A stretch of DNA of 18,478 bases, from positions 1 to 18,478 of the forward strand of contig DFZT01000071.1 of the NCBI GenBank assembly GCA_002382755.1, in the 5' to 3' direction. Made by a program: the position numbers and the translations under genes. The first letter of the stretch is position 1; each line of letters opens with the position of its first letter. Positions 7,646 through 16,755 of the stretch are shown piece after piece. The notes beneath the pieces are model-generated. The model saw only the letters and a list, made by a program, of their open reading frames with translations. It did not search any database and was not told the DNA's origin. The DNA comes from Firmicutes bacterium UBA4049. Its GTDB lineage: Bacteria; Bacillota; Desulfotomaculia; Desulfotomaculales; Nap2-2B.

Positions 7646-7729
7646 TTAAATGAAGCCTTTTCAGGGCATTTCGGCATCTACAAAACTAAAGAAAAAGTTA
7701 GGCAATATATAGAAGGCTACCTTGAATGA
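7646..7729 (+). pseudogene. Coding-like fragment without a start, in the DUF89-hisI spacer
   Basis: The 188-base spacer 7602-7789 has an open stretch from a TAA at 7643 to a TGA at 7727-7729. Its second half reads FGIYKTKEKVRQYIEGYLE, an amphipathic, protein-like helix. This frame has no ATG, GTG or TTG. In another frame an ATG at 7650, nine bases after a good SD (GGGAG, 7636-7640), opens a 20-codon peptide (7650-7712) that begins MKPFQGISAS and is rich in Lys. The pattern could be a small gene broken by a frameshift near its start, or a chance reading. I do not recognise the family. Confidence 0.25.
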
Positions 7730-7748
7730 TAGAAGGCTACCTTGAATG
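7709..7748 (+). repeat. 20-bp perfect tandem duplication upstream of hisI
   Basis: The 20-base unit beginning ATAGAAGGCTAC and ending CTTGAATG occurs twice head to tail with no mismatch (7709-7728 and 7729-7748). The unit length is not a multiple of three, and the first copy covers the end of the coding-like fragment just upstream. The absence of divergence suggests a recent slippage or duplication event, or an assembly artefact. Confidence 0.9.
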
Positions 7749-7756
7749 ACATTCAA
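7742..7756. repeat. 15-bp perfect palindrome upstream of hisI
   Basis: TTGAATG-A-CATTCAA is a perfect inverted repeat centred at 7749. Its left arm is the end of the second tandem-repeat copy. As RNA it could form a 6-bp hairpin with a GAC loop, followed 9 bases later by only five T, so it is a weak terminator candidate at best. It lies 33 bases before the hisI start and could be an operator or chance. Confidence 0.4.
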
Positions 7757-7789
7757 TAAGTAAATTTTTAATGAGGGGCTGAATAAAAA

Positions 7790-8116
7790 TTGTCCTTCGA
7801 TTTAGAAAAATTAAAGTACGACGCTGCCGGTTTAATACCCGCCATTATTCAGGATGAAAAGACCGGTATTGTGCTGATGCTGGGATATATGAATAAGGAG
7901 TCTTTAGCCCGGACCCTGGCCTCCGGGGAAACATGGTTCTGGAGCCGAAGCCGTCAGGAGTACTGGAATAAAGGCGCTACTTCGGGCAATATACAGAAAG
8001 TGCTGGAGATCTATTATGATTGCGATGCTGACGCGCTGCTGGTCAAGGTCAATCAAAAGGGAGTAGCCTGCCACGAAGGTGATTTCTCCTGTTTTCACAA
8101 TCCCCTGCAGTTGTAA
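7790..8116 (+). CDS. hisI: Phosphoribosyl-AMP cyclohydrolase (monofunctional)
   Basis: This 108-residue enzyme opens the adenine ring of phosphoribosyl-AMP, the third step of histidine synthesis, using zinc and magnesium. All expected ligands are visible: the D77-C78-D79-x-D81 cluster (DCDAD) and the cysteines C94 and C101 in [10 protein letters not shown]. The GYMNKES and [16 protein letters not shown] substrate-binding segments are intact. The start is TTG 7790, 11 bases after GAGGGG (7773-7778). There is no HisE pyrophosphohydrolase domain fused at the C-terminus, so HisE must be encoded elsewhere. hisI is separated from the hisDCBHAF run by the DUF89 gene and an unusual repeat-bearing spacer, and ends 23 bases before the pcrA start. 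Confidence 0.96.
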   Translation: MSFDLEKLKYDAAGLIPAIIQDEKTGIVLMLGYMNKESLARTLASGETWFWSRSRQEYWNKGATSGNIQKVLEIYYDCDADALLVKVNQKGVACHEGDFSCFHNPLQL

Positions 8117-8139
8117 ATTTTAACGGGATGTGTTTTTTA

Positions 8140-10329
8140 ATGTCGGACGTTTTGAACGGTTTAAATGAACATCAGTCGGAAGCGGTTAAATATGCGGAGG
8201 GGCCTCTTCTTGTTCTTGCAGGCGCCGGAAGCGGTAAAACTAAAGTCCTGACAACTAAAATTGCTTACCTTTTAAAGGAGATGAGGATATCTCCTTTTAA
8301 TATACTGGCTATTACATTCACCAACAAAGCGGCCAATGAAATGAGAGAAAGAGTGGCGGCCGCTGTTCCCGACGCCGCAAAAGACATCTGGATACTTACC
8401 TTTCATGCCGCATGTGTCAGAATTTTAAGGAGACAGGCCCATTTTTTAGGATATAACGGGGATTTTGTTATCTATGATGACGCAGACCGGCAGACGCTGC
8501 TCAAAGAGTGTTTGAAAAAATTGAATTATGATGATAAGAAGTTTGCGCCCAGAGCTGTGGGAGCTGCTATTTCAAGGGCTAAAAACAATTTAACGGGCCC
8601 TGATGAATTTGCTGAGCAGGCCCGGGGATTTTACGAACAAAAGATAGCGGAGATCTACGAAGCCTACCAGAGCCGCCTGCTTAAAAACTGCGCTCTTGAT
8701 TTTGACGATCTAATTATGCAGACAGTGCGCCTTTTTGAACAAAATCCCAGTGTCCTGGCCTATTATCAGAACAAGTTCCGCTATATCCTGGTAGACGAAT
8801 ACCAGGACACCAATACAGCCCAGTATATCTTTGTAAAACTGCTTTCGGCGGCGCACCGCAATCTTTTTGTCGTCGGCGATCCCGACCAGAGCATATACGG
8901 CTGGCGGGGAGCAAACATCCGGAACATCCTAAATTTCGAGAAAGATTATCATGATGCCAGAATAATCAAACTGGAACAGAACTACCGTTCAACCCAGGTT
9001 ATCTTAGATGTGGCTAACGAGATAATCAGCAACAACAGTTCCCGGAAAGAAAAGGAATTATGGACCGCCGAAGGTCAGGGAGCGCCCGTAACGCTTTATC
9101 TCGGATCTGATGAACATCAGGAAGCCCGATTTATAGCTGGCCGGATAAGATTTATCAGGGAACATTCAAGCGCAAATTACAGAGACTTTGCCGTTCTTTA
9201 CCGGACACACGCGATGTCTCGCGTGGTCGAGGAGATATTTCTGCAGGAGATGATCCCCTATACGATTATAGGAGGCTTAAGGTTTTACGAACGCAAGGAA
9301 ATCAAGGATTTGTTGGCTTATTTGCGCCTGCTTGTCAATCCGGCGGATACGGTAAGCCTTGCCAGAATAATCAACATTCCCAAAAGAGGAGTTGGAGAGG
9401 CTTCCTTTCGGAGGTTGGCAACCTTTGCCCTGGAACAGAACATAACTATGCTGGAGGTTTTGGAACAGGCGGCCAATATTCCGGGTCTGACCAGCAAAGT
9501 GCGCCAGTCCTGCCTCGGCCTTGCCGGTGTTTTAAATAAGATTGCCCGGGAAAAAGAAATGATGAGTGTTACTGAAATCACCCAAAAAATTTTACAGCAA
9601 ACCGGTTACTGGCAGGAACTTGTCAGTGAAAATACGGTGGAATCACAGACCAGGCAGGAAAACTTAAAGGAATTTATGTCTGTGACCAAGGAGTTTGACA
9701 TGTATGCGGAACAAGGAAGCCTGTCGGCTTTTTTGGCTGAAATGGTTCTCTCCAGCGATGTTGACCGGTATACCGGTACAAGTGACCAGGTAGTGCTGAT
9801 GACATTACACAGCGCCAAGGGACTGGAATTTCCGAACGTATTTTTAATTGGCCTGGAAGAAGGTGTGTTTCCTTATTCGCGTTCGCTGGACGAACAATTT
9901 GAGCTTGAAGAAGAGCGCCGTCTTTGTTATGTCGGGATAACGCGGGCCAAGCAGAGGCTGTATCTTTCCCGCTGCTGGCAGCGTACGCTTTACGGTGTAA
10001 CCCGTTTCAACAAGCCTTCGCGGTTTCTTGAGGAAATTCCCGCTCACCTGATTATGTCCGAAGATTCTCTTAACGCAGGAACAATTCAACCAAAGACATA
10101 TTACAGGGGTCGTAAGATAAAAGAAAAAGCTGTCGCTATCCGGACAGGAGCAGCTGCAGTCACGGATTTTAATCTTGGCGAACGTGTGCGGCACAACAAA
10201 TGGGGTATAGGAACAATTGTTGACTTGAGCGGCAAAGGTGATTCCGCAGAGGTCAAGGTTGCCTTCCCCGATCTGGGCATAAAGACCCTGCTGGTCATTT
10301 ATGCGCCGCTGGAAAAAGTTTCGACTTGA
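8140..10329 (+). CDS. pcrA: ATP-dependent DNA helicase PcrA (UvrD/Rep superfamily 1)
   Basis: This protein of about 729 residues is full length for PcrA, a 3'-5' SF1A helicase of repair, rolling-circle replication and transcription-coupled repair. Motifs in order: Q-motif LNEHQSEAV, Walker A AGAGSGKT (K33), TFTNKAANEM, Walker B VDEYQDTN (D219-E220), GDPDQSIYGWRGA, LEQNYRST, TLHSAKGLEF and CYVGITRAK. The C-terminal part with VRHNKWGIGTIVDLSGKG is the Tudor-like domain that contacts RNA polymerase in Gram-positive PcrA. I prefer ATG 8140 (MSDVLNGLNEHQ), about 10 bases after GGGATG; the earlier in-frame ATG at 8128 overlaps that SD. pcrA-ligA-gat clustering is common in Firmicutes. The gene could be expressed from the his transcript because no terminator is visible before it. 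Confidence 0.96.
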   Translation: MSDVLNGLNEHQSEAVKYAEGPLLVLAGAGSGKTKVLTTKIAYLLKEMRISPFNILAITFTNKAANEMRERVAAAVPDAAKDIWILTFHAACVRILRRQAHFLGYNGDFVIYDDADRQTLLKECLKKLNYDDKKFAPRAVGAAISRAKNNLTGPDEFAEQARGFYEQKIAEIYEAYQSRLLKNCALDFDDLIMQTVRLFEQNPSVLAYYQNKFRYILVDEYQDTNTAQYIFVKLLSAAHRNLFVVGDPDQSIYGWRGANIRNILNFEKDYHDARIIKLEQNYRSTQVILDVANEIISNNSSRKEKELWTAEGQGAPVTLYLGSDEHQEARFIAGRIRFIREHSSANYRDFAVLYRTHAMSRVVEEIFLQEMIPYTIIGGLRFYERKEIKDLLAYLRLLVNPADTVSLARIINIPKRGVGEASFRRLATFALEQNITMLEVLEQAANIPGLTSKVRQSCLGLAGVLNKIAREKEMMSVTEITQKILQQTGYWQELVSENTVESQTRQENLKEFMSVTKEFDMYAEQGSLSAFLAEMVLSSDVDRYTGTSDQVVLMTLHSAKGLEFPNVFLIGLEEGVFPYSRSLDEQFELEEERRLCYVGITRAKQRLYLSRCWQRTLYGVTRFNKPSRFLEEIPAHLIMSEDSLNAGTIQPKTYYRGRKIKEKAVAIRTGAAAVTDFNLGERVRHNKWGIGTIVDLSGKGDSAEVKVAFPDLGIKTLLVIYAPLEKVST

Positions 10330-10384
10330 AAATATATAGTTATTTTATGGCAATAATATATTTGTTGTTTTACATGGGGGTTCG

Positions 10385-11245
10385 ATGAAGCAGTTATTAA
10401 TTGTAGCTATTCTTACAGCCGTTATTCACATGGTGAACACTTTAATTTATTCCGTACGTTTATCAGGGGTCAGGACCGAGCGGCTGGCTACGGCGTTATC
10501 GCTGTTCCAGGTGATTTTCCTTATAGCCAGCACAGCAAATTTAATCCAGGCCCCTTTAATGTCCTCAATTGTCGAGCATGCAATAAATAACGGAATTGCC
10601 CGGGTCGGCGCGAATGAACTGCTTGACAGTTCCTTTTACCAACAGCAGTTGGGCTTATTGAATACTAAAATAAGGCTTGTAATTCTGGCCGGAACTTTAG
10701 GAACTATTCTGGGAGGTTTACTGATTCCGAAGTTTGTTTCGGTATTTGTCAAGTGGATATTGCTTTTAGAGAGTATTGGTTCAGTGCCGCGTATGCTTTT
10801 AGAGGCAATCTTAAGGCCGCGGAAAATTTCTTCCATGATCAATAAATTCAAATTGTCAAACCCGGGCCGATTCCGGGATGCTTTGAGAGAACCTTTAAAA
10901 ATACCCAAGTATTTTTTAATAGCAAATATAATTATCACGGGAATCTGGACAACCGGTGTGCTTTCCGCATTATACGCAGGCGCCCTGATACCTCACTATA
11001 GATCCACGGCTACTTTGATGTCGGGTATTATCAACGGTGTTGCGGCTGTCCTGGCGGCCACAGTTGTAGATCCGACTGCCGCAGTTATTACGGATCAGGC
11101 TATGCGCGGTGTAAGGAAAGAAGCAGATGTAAGACAGATGGCCATCTATCTGGCTTTCACGAGGCTGCTTGGCACAATGCTTGCCCAAGTTATCTTTGTG
11201 CCGGCAGCGTTAATTATCCGTGCAGCGGTAAGAATTATAACTTAG
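10385..11245 (+). CDS. amj: Lipid II flippase Amj (DUF2837 family membrane protein)
   Basis: This 286-residue, strongly hydrophobic protein has about six predicted membrane segments (roughly residues 3-24, 36-58, 95-127, 172-198, 205-235 and 250-282). The N-terminus resembles the Amj family (Bacillus YdaH): a first helix with VIHMVNTLIYSVRLSGVRT, then ALSLFQVIFLIASTANLIQAP. Amj moves the peptidoglycan precursor lipid II across the membrane and can replace MurJ in B. subtilis. The ATG is four bases after GGGGG (10376-10380). Its TAG stop lies within the SD of ligA, so the two genes are coupled. Finding an envelope flippase between a helicase and a ligase is a genomic-context oddity. The assignment is from sequence pattern and could not be checked by alignment. 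Confidence 0.85.
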   Translation: MKQLLIVAILTAVIHMVNTLIYSVRLSGVRTERLATALSLFQVIFLIASTANLIQAPLMSSIVEHAINNGIARVGANELLDSSFYQQQLGLLNTKIRLVILAGTLGTILGGLLIPKFVSVFVKWILLLESIGSVPRMLLEAILRPRKISSMINKFKLSNPGRFRDALREPLKIPKYFLIANIIITGIWTTGVLSALYAGALIPHYRSTATLMSGIINGVAAVLAATVVDPTAAVITDQAMRGVRKEADVRQMAIYLAFTRLLGTMLAQVIFVPAALIIRAAVRIIT

Positions 11246-13264
<2,019 letters not shown>

Positions 13265-13320
13265 ACATAATTTAGTTGATGTCAAATATTGCTGGGCAAC
13301 TGTTTCAAATCAGCTTATTT

Positions 13321-13329
13321 TGTTATAAT
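13321..13329 (+). promoter_or_regulatory. Extended -10 promoter upstream of gatC
   Basis: TGTTATAAT matches the extended -10 consensus TGnTATAAT exactly, 38 bases before the gatC start, in the 103-base ligA-gatC spacer. No good -35 lies at 16-18 bases (the best is GTTTCA at 13302-13307), which is typical of extended -10 promoters. It would let gatCAB be transcribed independently of ligA. Confidence 0.6.
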
Positions 13330-13367
13330 TTGAATATATTTATAGTTTAATCGGGCAGGTGAGATGA

Positions 13368-13649
13368 TTGATTGAAAAATCCGATGTTGAACATGTAGCT
13401 TTACTGGCCAGGCTGGAACTTTCAGACAACGAAAAAGAAATCTACACAAGGCAATTGAATGATATTTTGGGGCATTTTGAGTCTTTGCAGAAACTGGATA
13501 CAACCAATGTTGAGCCTACGGCTCATGTTCTGTCTCTTTTTAATGTATTCAGGGAGGACAAGATTGACCGGCACTTGCCTTTGGAAAAAGTACTGGCCAA
13601 TTGCCCGGACAGGGAAGAGGATTGTTTTAAAGTACCAAAGATCGTTTAG
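13368..13649 (+). CDS. gatC: Asp/Glu-tRNA amidotransferase subunit GatC
   Basis: This 93-residue protein is the usual size for GatC, the small belt subunit that holds GatA and GatB together in the amidotransferase converting Glu-tRNAGln and/or Asp-tRNAAsn to their amides. Typical features are the N-terminal helix [14 protein letters not shown], the [13 protein letters not shown] helix, and the PTAHVL segment followed by FREDK. The TTG at 13368 follows AGGTGAGA (13357-13364) closely. An ATG at 13364 opens only a three-codon out-of-frame ORF that overlaps this start. gatA begins 13 bases downstream, as in the standard gatCAB operon. Confidence 0.94.
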   Translation: MIEKSDVEHVALLARLELSDNEKEIYTRQLNDILGHFESLQKLDTTNVEPTAHVLSLFNVFREDKIDRHLPLEKVLANCPDREEDCFKVPKIV

Positions 13650-13662
13650 GGAGGGGGTTTTT

Positions 13663-15120
13663 TTGTCGCTTTATTATTTAACGGCTCATGAATTGCACGA
13701 CTTGTTGATCAAAAAAGAAATATCGGCAGTGGAGATTAACAAAGCTGTTTTTGATAGAATTGGATCCGTTGAGGATAGCGTAAAGGCCTATCTTACGTTG
13801 ACCCGCGAGCAAGCCATGAAAACTGCGCTGGAGGTAGATGACCTGATTGGGGCCGGCCGGCCGATCCCTCCTTTGGCGGGCATACCGATCGCGATAAAGG
13901 ATAATATATGCGCCGAAGGGGTGCGGACAACCGCTGCCTCAAAAATTATTTATAATTTTATACCGCCGTATGACGCCACTGTTGTTAAAAAACTTGCCGA
14001 TCAGCAGATAGCGATGACAGGCAAAACCAACCTGGATGAATTCGCCATGGGTTCTTCAACAGAAAACTCCGGGTTTTTTGCAACTCACAACCCCTGGAAT
14101 CTCGGGTGTGTTCCCGGTGGTTCCAGCGGCGGCTCCGCTGCCGCAGTTGCAGCCGGAGAAGCAGTTTGCGCAGTCGGTTCTGACACTGGAGGTTCTATCC
14201 GGCAGCCGGCTGCTTTCTGCGGAGTCGTAGGGATCAAACCAACCTACGGGGCTGTATCCCGCTACGGGTTGATTGCTTTCGCTTCCTCACTTGACCAGAT
14301 CGGGCCGTTCACCAGAGATGTTACGGACTGCGCGCTGATGCTTAACGCCATCTGCGGCCATGACCCGCTTGACGCAACTTCTTCCACGTATGAGGTTCCG
14401 GATTTCAGGCGCTGTCTTGTACACGATATAAAAGGGTTGAAAATAGGTGTGCCGCGGGAATATTTGAGTGAAGGTATCGACGCAGAGGTAAGGCAGGTTT
14501 TTGAGAAAGCAATGTCCCAGTTTGAACTGAACGGAGCCAAAATGGAGGAGACAAGCCTTCCCCACCTCGGTTACTCACTTCCTGTTTATTATCTTATTGC
14601 CCCGGCTGAAGCCAGTTCAAATTTGGCCCGCTATGACGGTGTCCGTTACGGATTTAGGTCGGAGGGCGCGCAGGATGTTGTGGATATGTTTATGAAAACC
14701 AGGAGCCAGGGTTTCGGCGCCGAGGTCAAGCGCCGGATCATGCTGGGCACTTATGTCCTTTCAGCCGGTTATTACGACGCCTATTATTTAAAGGCGCTTA
14801 AGGTCCGTACGTTAATCAAAGAAGACTTTAACAATGCATTTGAGAAGTTCGATATATTGCTTTCACCGACAACACCGTCTCCGGCTTTCCGTTTTGGCGA
14901 GAAAACCGGTGATCCGCTAACAATGTACCTTTCAGACGTGTTCACCATAGCGGTAAACCTGGCCGGAATTCCAGGCCTTTCTATACCATGTGGGTTTGTC
15001 AACGGCTTGCCTGTGGGACTTCAGCTAATGGGCAGGCCTTTCAGCGAAGGCAAACTGCTTCAGGCAGCATATACTTTTGAACAAAGTACCGACCATCATA
15101 AAAAACACCCGGAGTTATAA
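13663..15120 (+). CDS. gatA: Asp/Glu-tRNA amidotransferase subunit GatA (glutaminase/amidase)
   Basis: This 485-residue amidase-signature enzyme releases ammonia from glutamine and passes it to GatB. The Ser-cisSer-Lys triad is at the family positions: K79 (IPIAIKDNI), S154 (GGSSGGS) and S178 ([11 protein letters not shown]). [16 protein letters not shown] and [13 protein letters not shown] are also present. The start is TTG 13663 ([11 protein letters not shown]), just after the strong SD GGGAGGGGG (13649-13657). The open frame extends upstream only because it overlaps gatC in another frame. The gatC TAG abuts the gatA SD, and gatB follows after 21 bases, so the three are co-transcribed and probably coupled. 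The length matches well-known Gram-positive GatA. Confidence 0.96.
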   Translation: MSLYYLTAHELHDLLIKKEISAVEINKAVFDRIGSVEDSVKAYLTLTREQAMKTALEVDDLIGAGRPIPPLAGIPIAIKDNICAEGVRTTAASKIIYNFIPPYDATVVKKLADQQIAMTGKTNLDEFAMGSSTENSGFFATHNPWNLGCVPGGSSGGSAAAVAAGEAVCAVGSDTGGSIRQPAAFCGVVGIKPTYGAVSRYGLIAFASSLDQIGPFTRDVTDCALMLNAICGHDPLDATSSTYEVPDFRRCLVHDIKGLKIGVPREYLSEGIDAEVRQVFEKAMSQFELNGAKMEETSLPHLGYSLPVYYLIAPAEASSNLARYDGVRYGFRSEGAQDVVDMFMKTRSQGFGAEVKRRIMLGTYVLSAGYYDAYYLKALKVRTLIKEDFNNAFEKFDILLSPTTPSPAFRFGEKTGDPLTMYLSDVFTIAVNLAGIPGLSIPCGFVNGLPVGLQLMGRPFSEGKLLQAAYTFEQSTDHHKKHPEL

Positions 15121-15141
15121 CAAGAGGGGAGGTTATTTATC

Positions 15142-16584
15142 TTGACCCAGTATGAGACCGTTATCGGCCTTGAAGTGCATTTAGAATTAAAAACGGACTC
15201 AAAAATCTTTTGCAGTTCCTCCACATCTTTCGGGGGAAAGCCAAATACTCATGTTTGTCCGGTATGCCTTGGTTTGCCAGGCGTACTTCCGGTAGTCAAT
15301 AAAAAGGTTGTGGAGGATGCAATCCTGGTATCCCTCGCTTTAAACTGCCGCATTGCCGGGTTTTCGAAATTTGACCGTAAAAATTACTATTATCCCGATA
15401 TGCCTAAGAACTACCAGATTTCACAATATGATTTGCCGATTGCATTGAACGGCCACCTGGAAATTGAACTGGGTGGAGAATTAAAGAAAATAGGCATTAC
15501 ACGGTTGCATATGGAGGAAGACACAGGGAAATTGCTTCATCAGGGAACGATAACCACTACACCTTTTTCACTTGTGGATTATAACCGGGCAGGAGTTCCG
15601 CTGCTTGAAATAGTTTCCGAACCGGATCTCCGATCACCTGAGGAAGCAAGGATATATCTGGAAAAATTAAAATCAATTATTCAGTACACAGGAGTTTCCG
15701 ATTGCCGGATGGAGGAAGGCAGTTTAAGGTGTGACGCGAATGTTTCTGTGCGGCAGTTTGGGAAAGAGGAGTTTGGCACAAAAACCGAGATTAAGAACAT
15801 GAACTCTTTCAGATCCCTTCAAAAAGCCCTAACCTACGAAGCAAGCAGGCAAATAGATGTTTTGGAAGAGGGCGGGCGTATCGTCCAGGAAACCAGGACC
15901 TGGGACGAGGGCCAGGGGATAACCCTGCCAATGAGAAGCAAGGAAGAAGCACACGATTACCGCTATTTTCCGGAACCTGATCTGGTGCCCATGATTATTG
16001 AAAGGGAATGGGTAGAATCTATCAGAAACCGGCTCCCGGAACTGCCTGACGCACGCCGCGAACGCTATGTGCGTGATTACAGCCTGCCTGTGTATGATGC
16101 CGGTGTCCTTACTTCGACAAAGGAAATGGCTGATTATTTTGAAGCCTGCCTCAATGCCTATTCCTCACCAAAGACAGTCGGCAACTGGATCATGGGTGAT
16201 CTTTCACGTTTGCTTAATGCTAACAACCTCGAAATAAATGAATGTCCAGTCAGCCCGGTTAACCTGGCCTCTTTACTCAAAACCCTCGACGAAGGTACGA
16301 TTAGCGGCAAGATCGCCAAGGTTGTTTTCGAAGATATGTTTGCAACGGGAAAGGATGCCGGTACTATCATCAAAGAAAAAGGGCTGATCCAAATCAGCGA
16401 TGAAGGATCGCTGTCTGCGATTGTGGAAGAAGTTATTGCTGGGAACCCGAAATCAGTAAGCGATTATAGAAGCGGCAAAGATAAAGCGCTGGGATTTTTA
16501 GTCGGTCAGGTTATGAAGGCTACGAAGGGCAAGGCTAATCCTGAACTGGTCAATAAACTTTTCAAAGAAAAAATATTGAATTAA
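15142..16584 (+). CDS. gatB: Asp/Glu-tRNA amidotransferase subunit GatB
   Basis: This 480-residue protein is full length for GatB, the kinase/transamidase subunit that activates the mischarged tRNA with ATP and amidates it. The N-terminal [13 protein letters not shown], the [14 protein letters not shown] motif, [23 protein letters not shown] and RCDANVSVR are the hallmark catalytic-cradle segments. The C-terminal part from about residue 335 is the helical YqeY-like tRNA-binding tail. TTG 15142 is about 8 bases after GAGGGGAGG (15125-15132). It is the last gene of gatCAB and an intrinsic terminator begins 36 bases after the stop. Whether the complex serves tRNAGln, tRNAAsn or both cannot be told from this window. 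Confidence 0.96.
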   Translation: MTQYETVIGLEVHLELKTDSKIFCSSSTSFGGKPNTHVCPVCLGLPGVLPVVNKKVVEDAILVSLALNCRIAGFSKFDRKNYYYPDMPKNYQISQYDLPIALNGHLEIELGGELKKIGITRLHMEEDTGKLLHQGTITTTPFSLVDYNRAGVPLLEIVSEPDLRSPEEARIYLEKLKSIIQYTGVSDCRMEEGSLRCDANVSVRQFGKEEFGTKTEIKNMNSFRSLQKALTYEASRQIDVLEEGGRIVQETRTWDEGQGITLPMRSKEEAHDYRYFPEPDLVPMIIEREWVESIRNRLPELPDARRERYVRDYSLPVYDAGVLTSTKEMADYFEACLNAYSSPKTVGNWIMGDLSRLLNANNLEINECPVSPVNLASLLKTLDEGTISGKIAKVVFEDMFATGKDAGTIIKEKGLIQISDEGSLSAIVEEVIAGNPKSVSDYRSGKDKALGFLVGQVMKATKGKANPELVNKLFKEKILN

Positions 16585-16619
16585 GAAAGAAAAATTTACA
16601 ACCTTATACGGCAACAACT

Positions 16620-16663
16620 AAGGCTTGACAAGTTAAACATTGTTTAAGCCTTATTCTTTTTTT
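16620..16663 (+). terminator. Rho-independent terminator after gatB
   Basis: AAGGCTTGACAA (16620-16631) pairs with TTGTT-T-AAGCCTT (16640-16652 region) to give about 12 base pairs with one bulged T and an 8-base loop. A T7 run (16657-16663) follows four bases after the stem. The outer seven pairs are perfect. This is the only convincing terminator in the window and would end the gatCAB transcript. Confidence 0.75.
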
Positions 16664-16755
16664 GTTGTTAAATATACAAATTTATTGTAGGTGTTTTAAT
16701 TTATCAGGTCAGTTGATTTTTTTATTATTAAATTAATAAAGGAGATTTACAAATT
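16664..16755 (+). promoter_or_regulatory. AT-rich leader of the adenine-deaminase-like gene, with SD
   Basis: Between the terminator and the next gene is a very A/T-rich stretch. AAAGGAGA (16738-16745) is a good SD, 10 bases before ATG 16756. A promoter must lie here if the terminator works, but I find no pair of -35/-10 boxes good enough to name; TTGATT at 16713 is a partial -35 without a suitable -10. I see no clear purine riboswitch fold. Confidence 0.4.

Noticed and set aside
10326..10359. Promoter before amj using TTGAAA at 10326 as -35
   Set aside because: No -10 box lies at 15-19 bases; the nearest A/T hexamers are too close or too far.
13289..13300. TTGC-TGG-GCAA hairpin after ligA as a terminator
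   Set aside because: The stem is only four pairs and no T-run follows.
13459..13662. Upstream extension of the gatA frame into gatC
   Set aside because: GatA family proteins start at the [11 protein letters not shown] position; the extension is the gatC sequence in another frame and has no SD.
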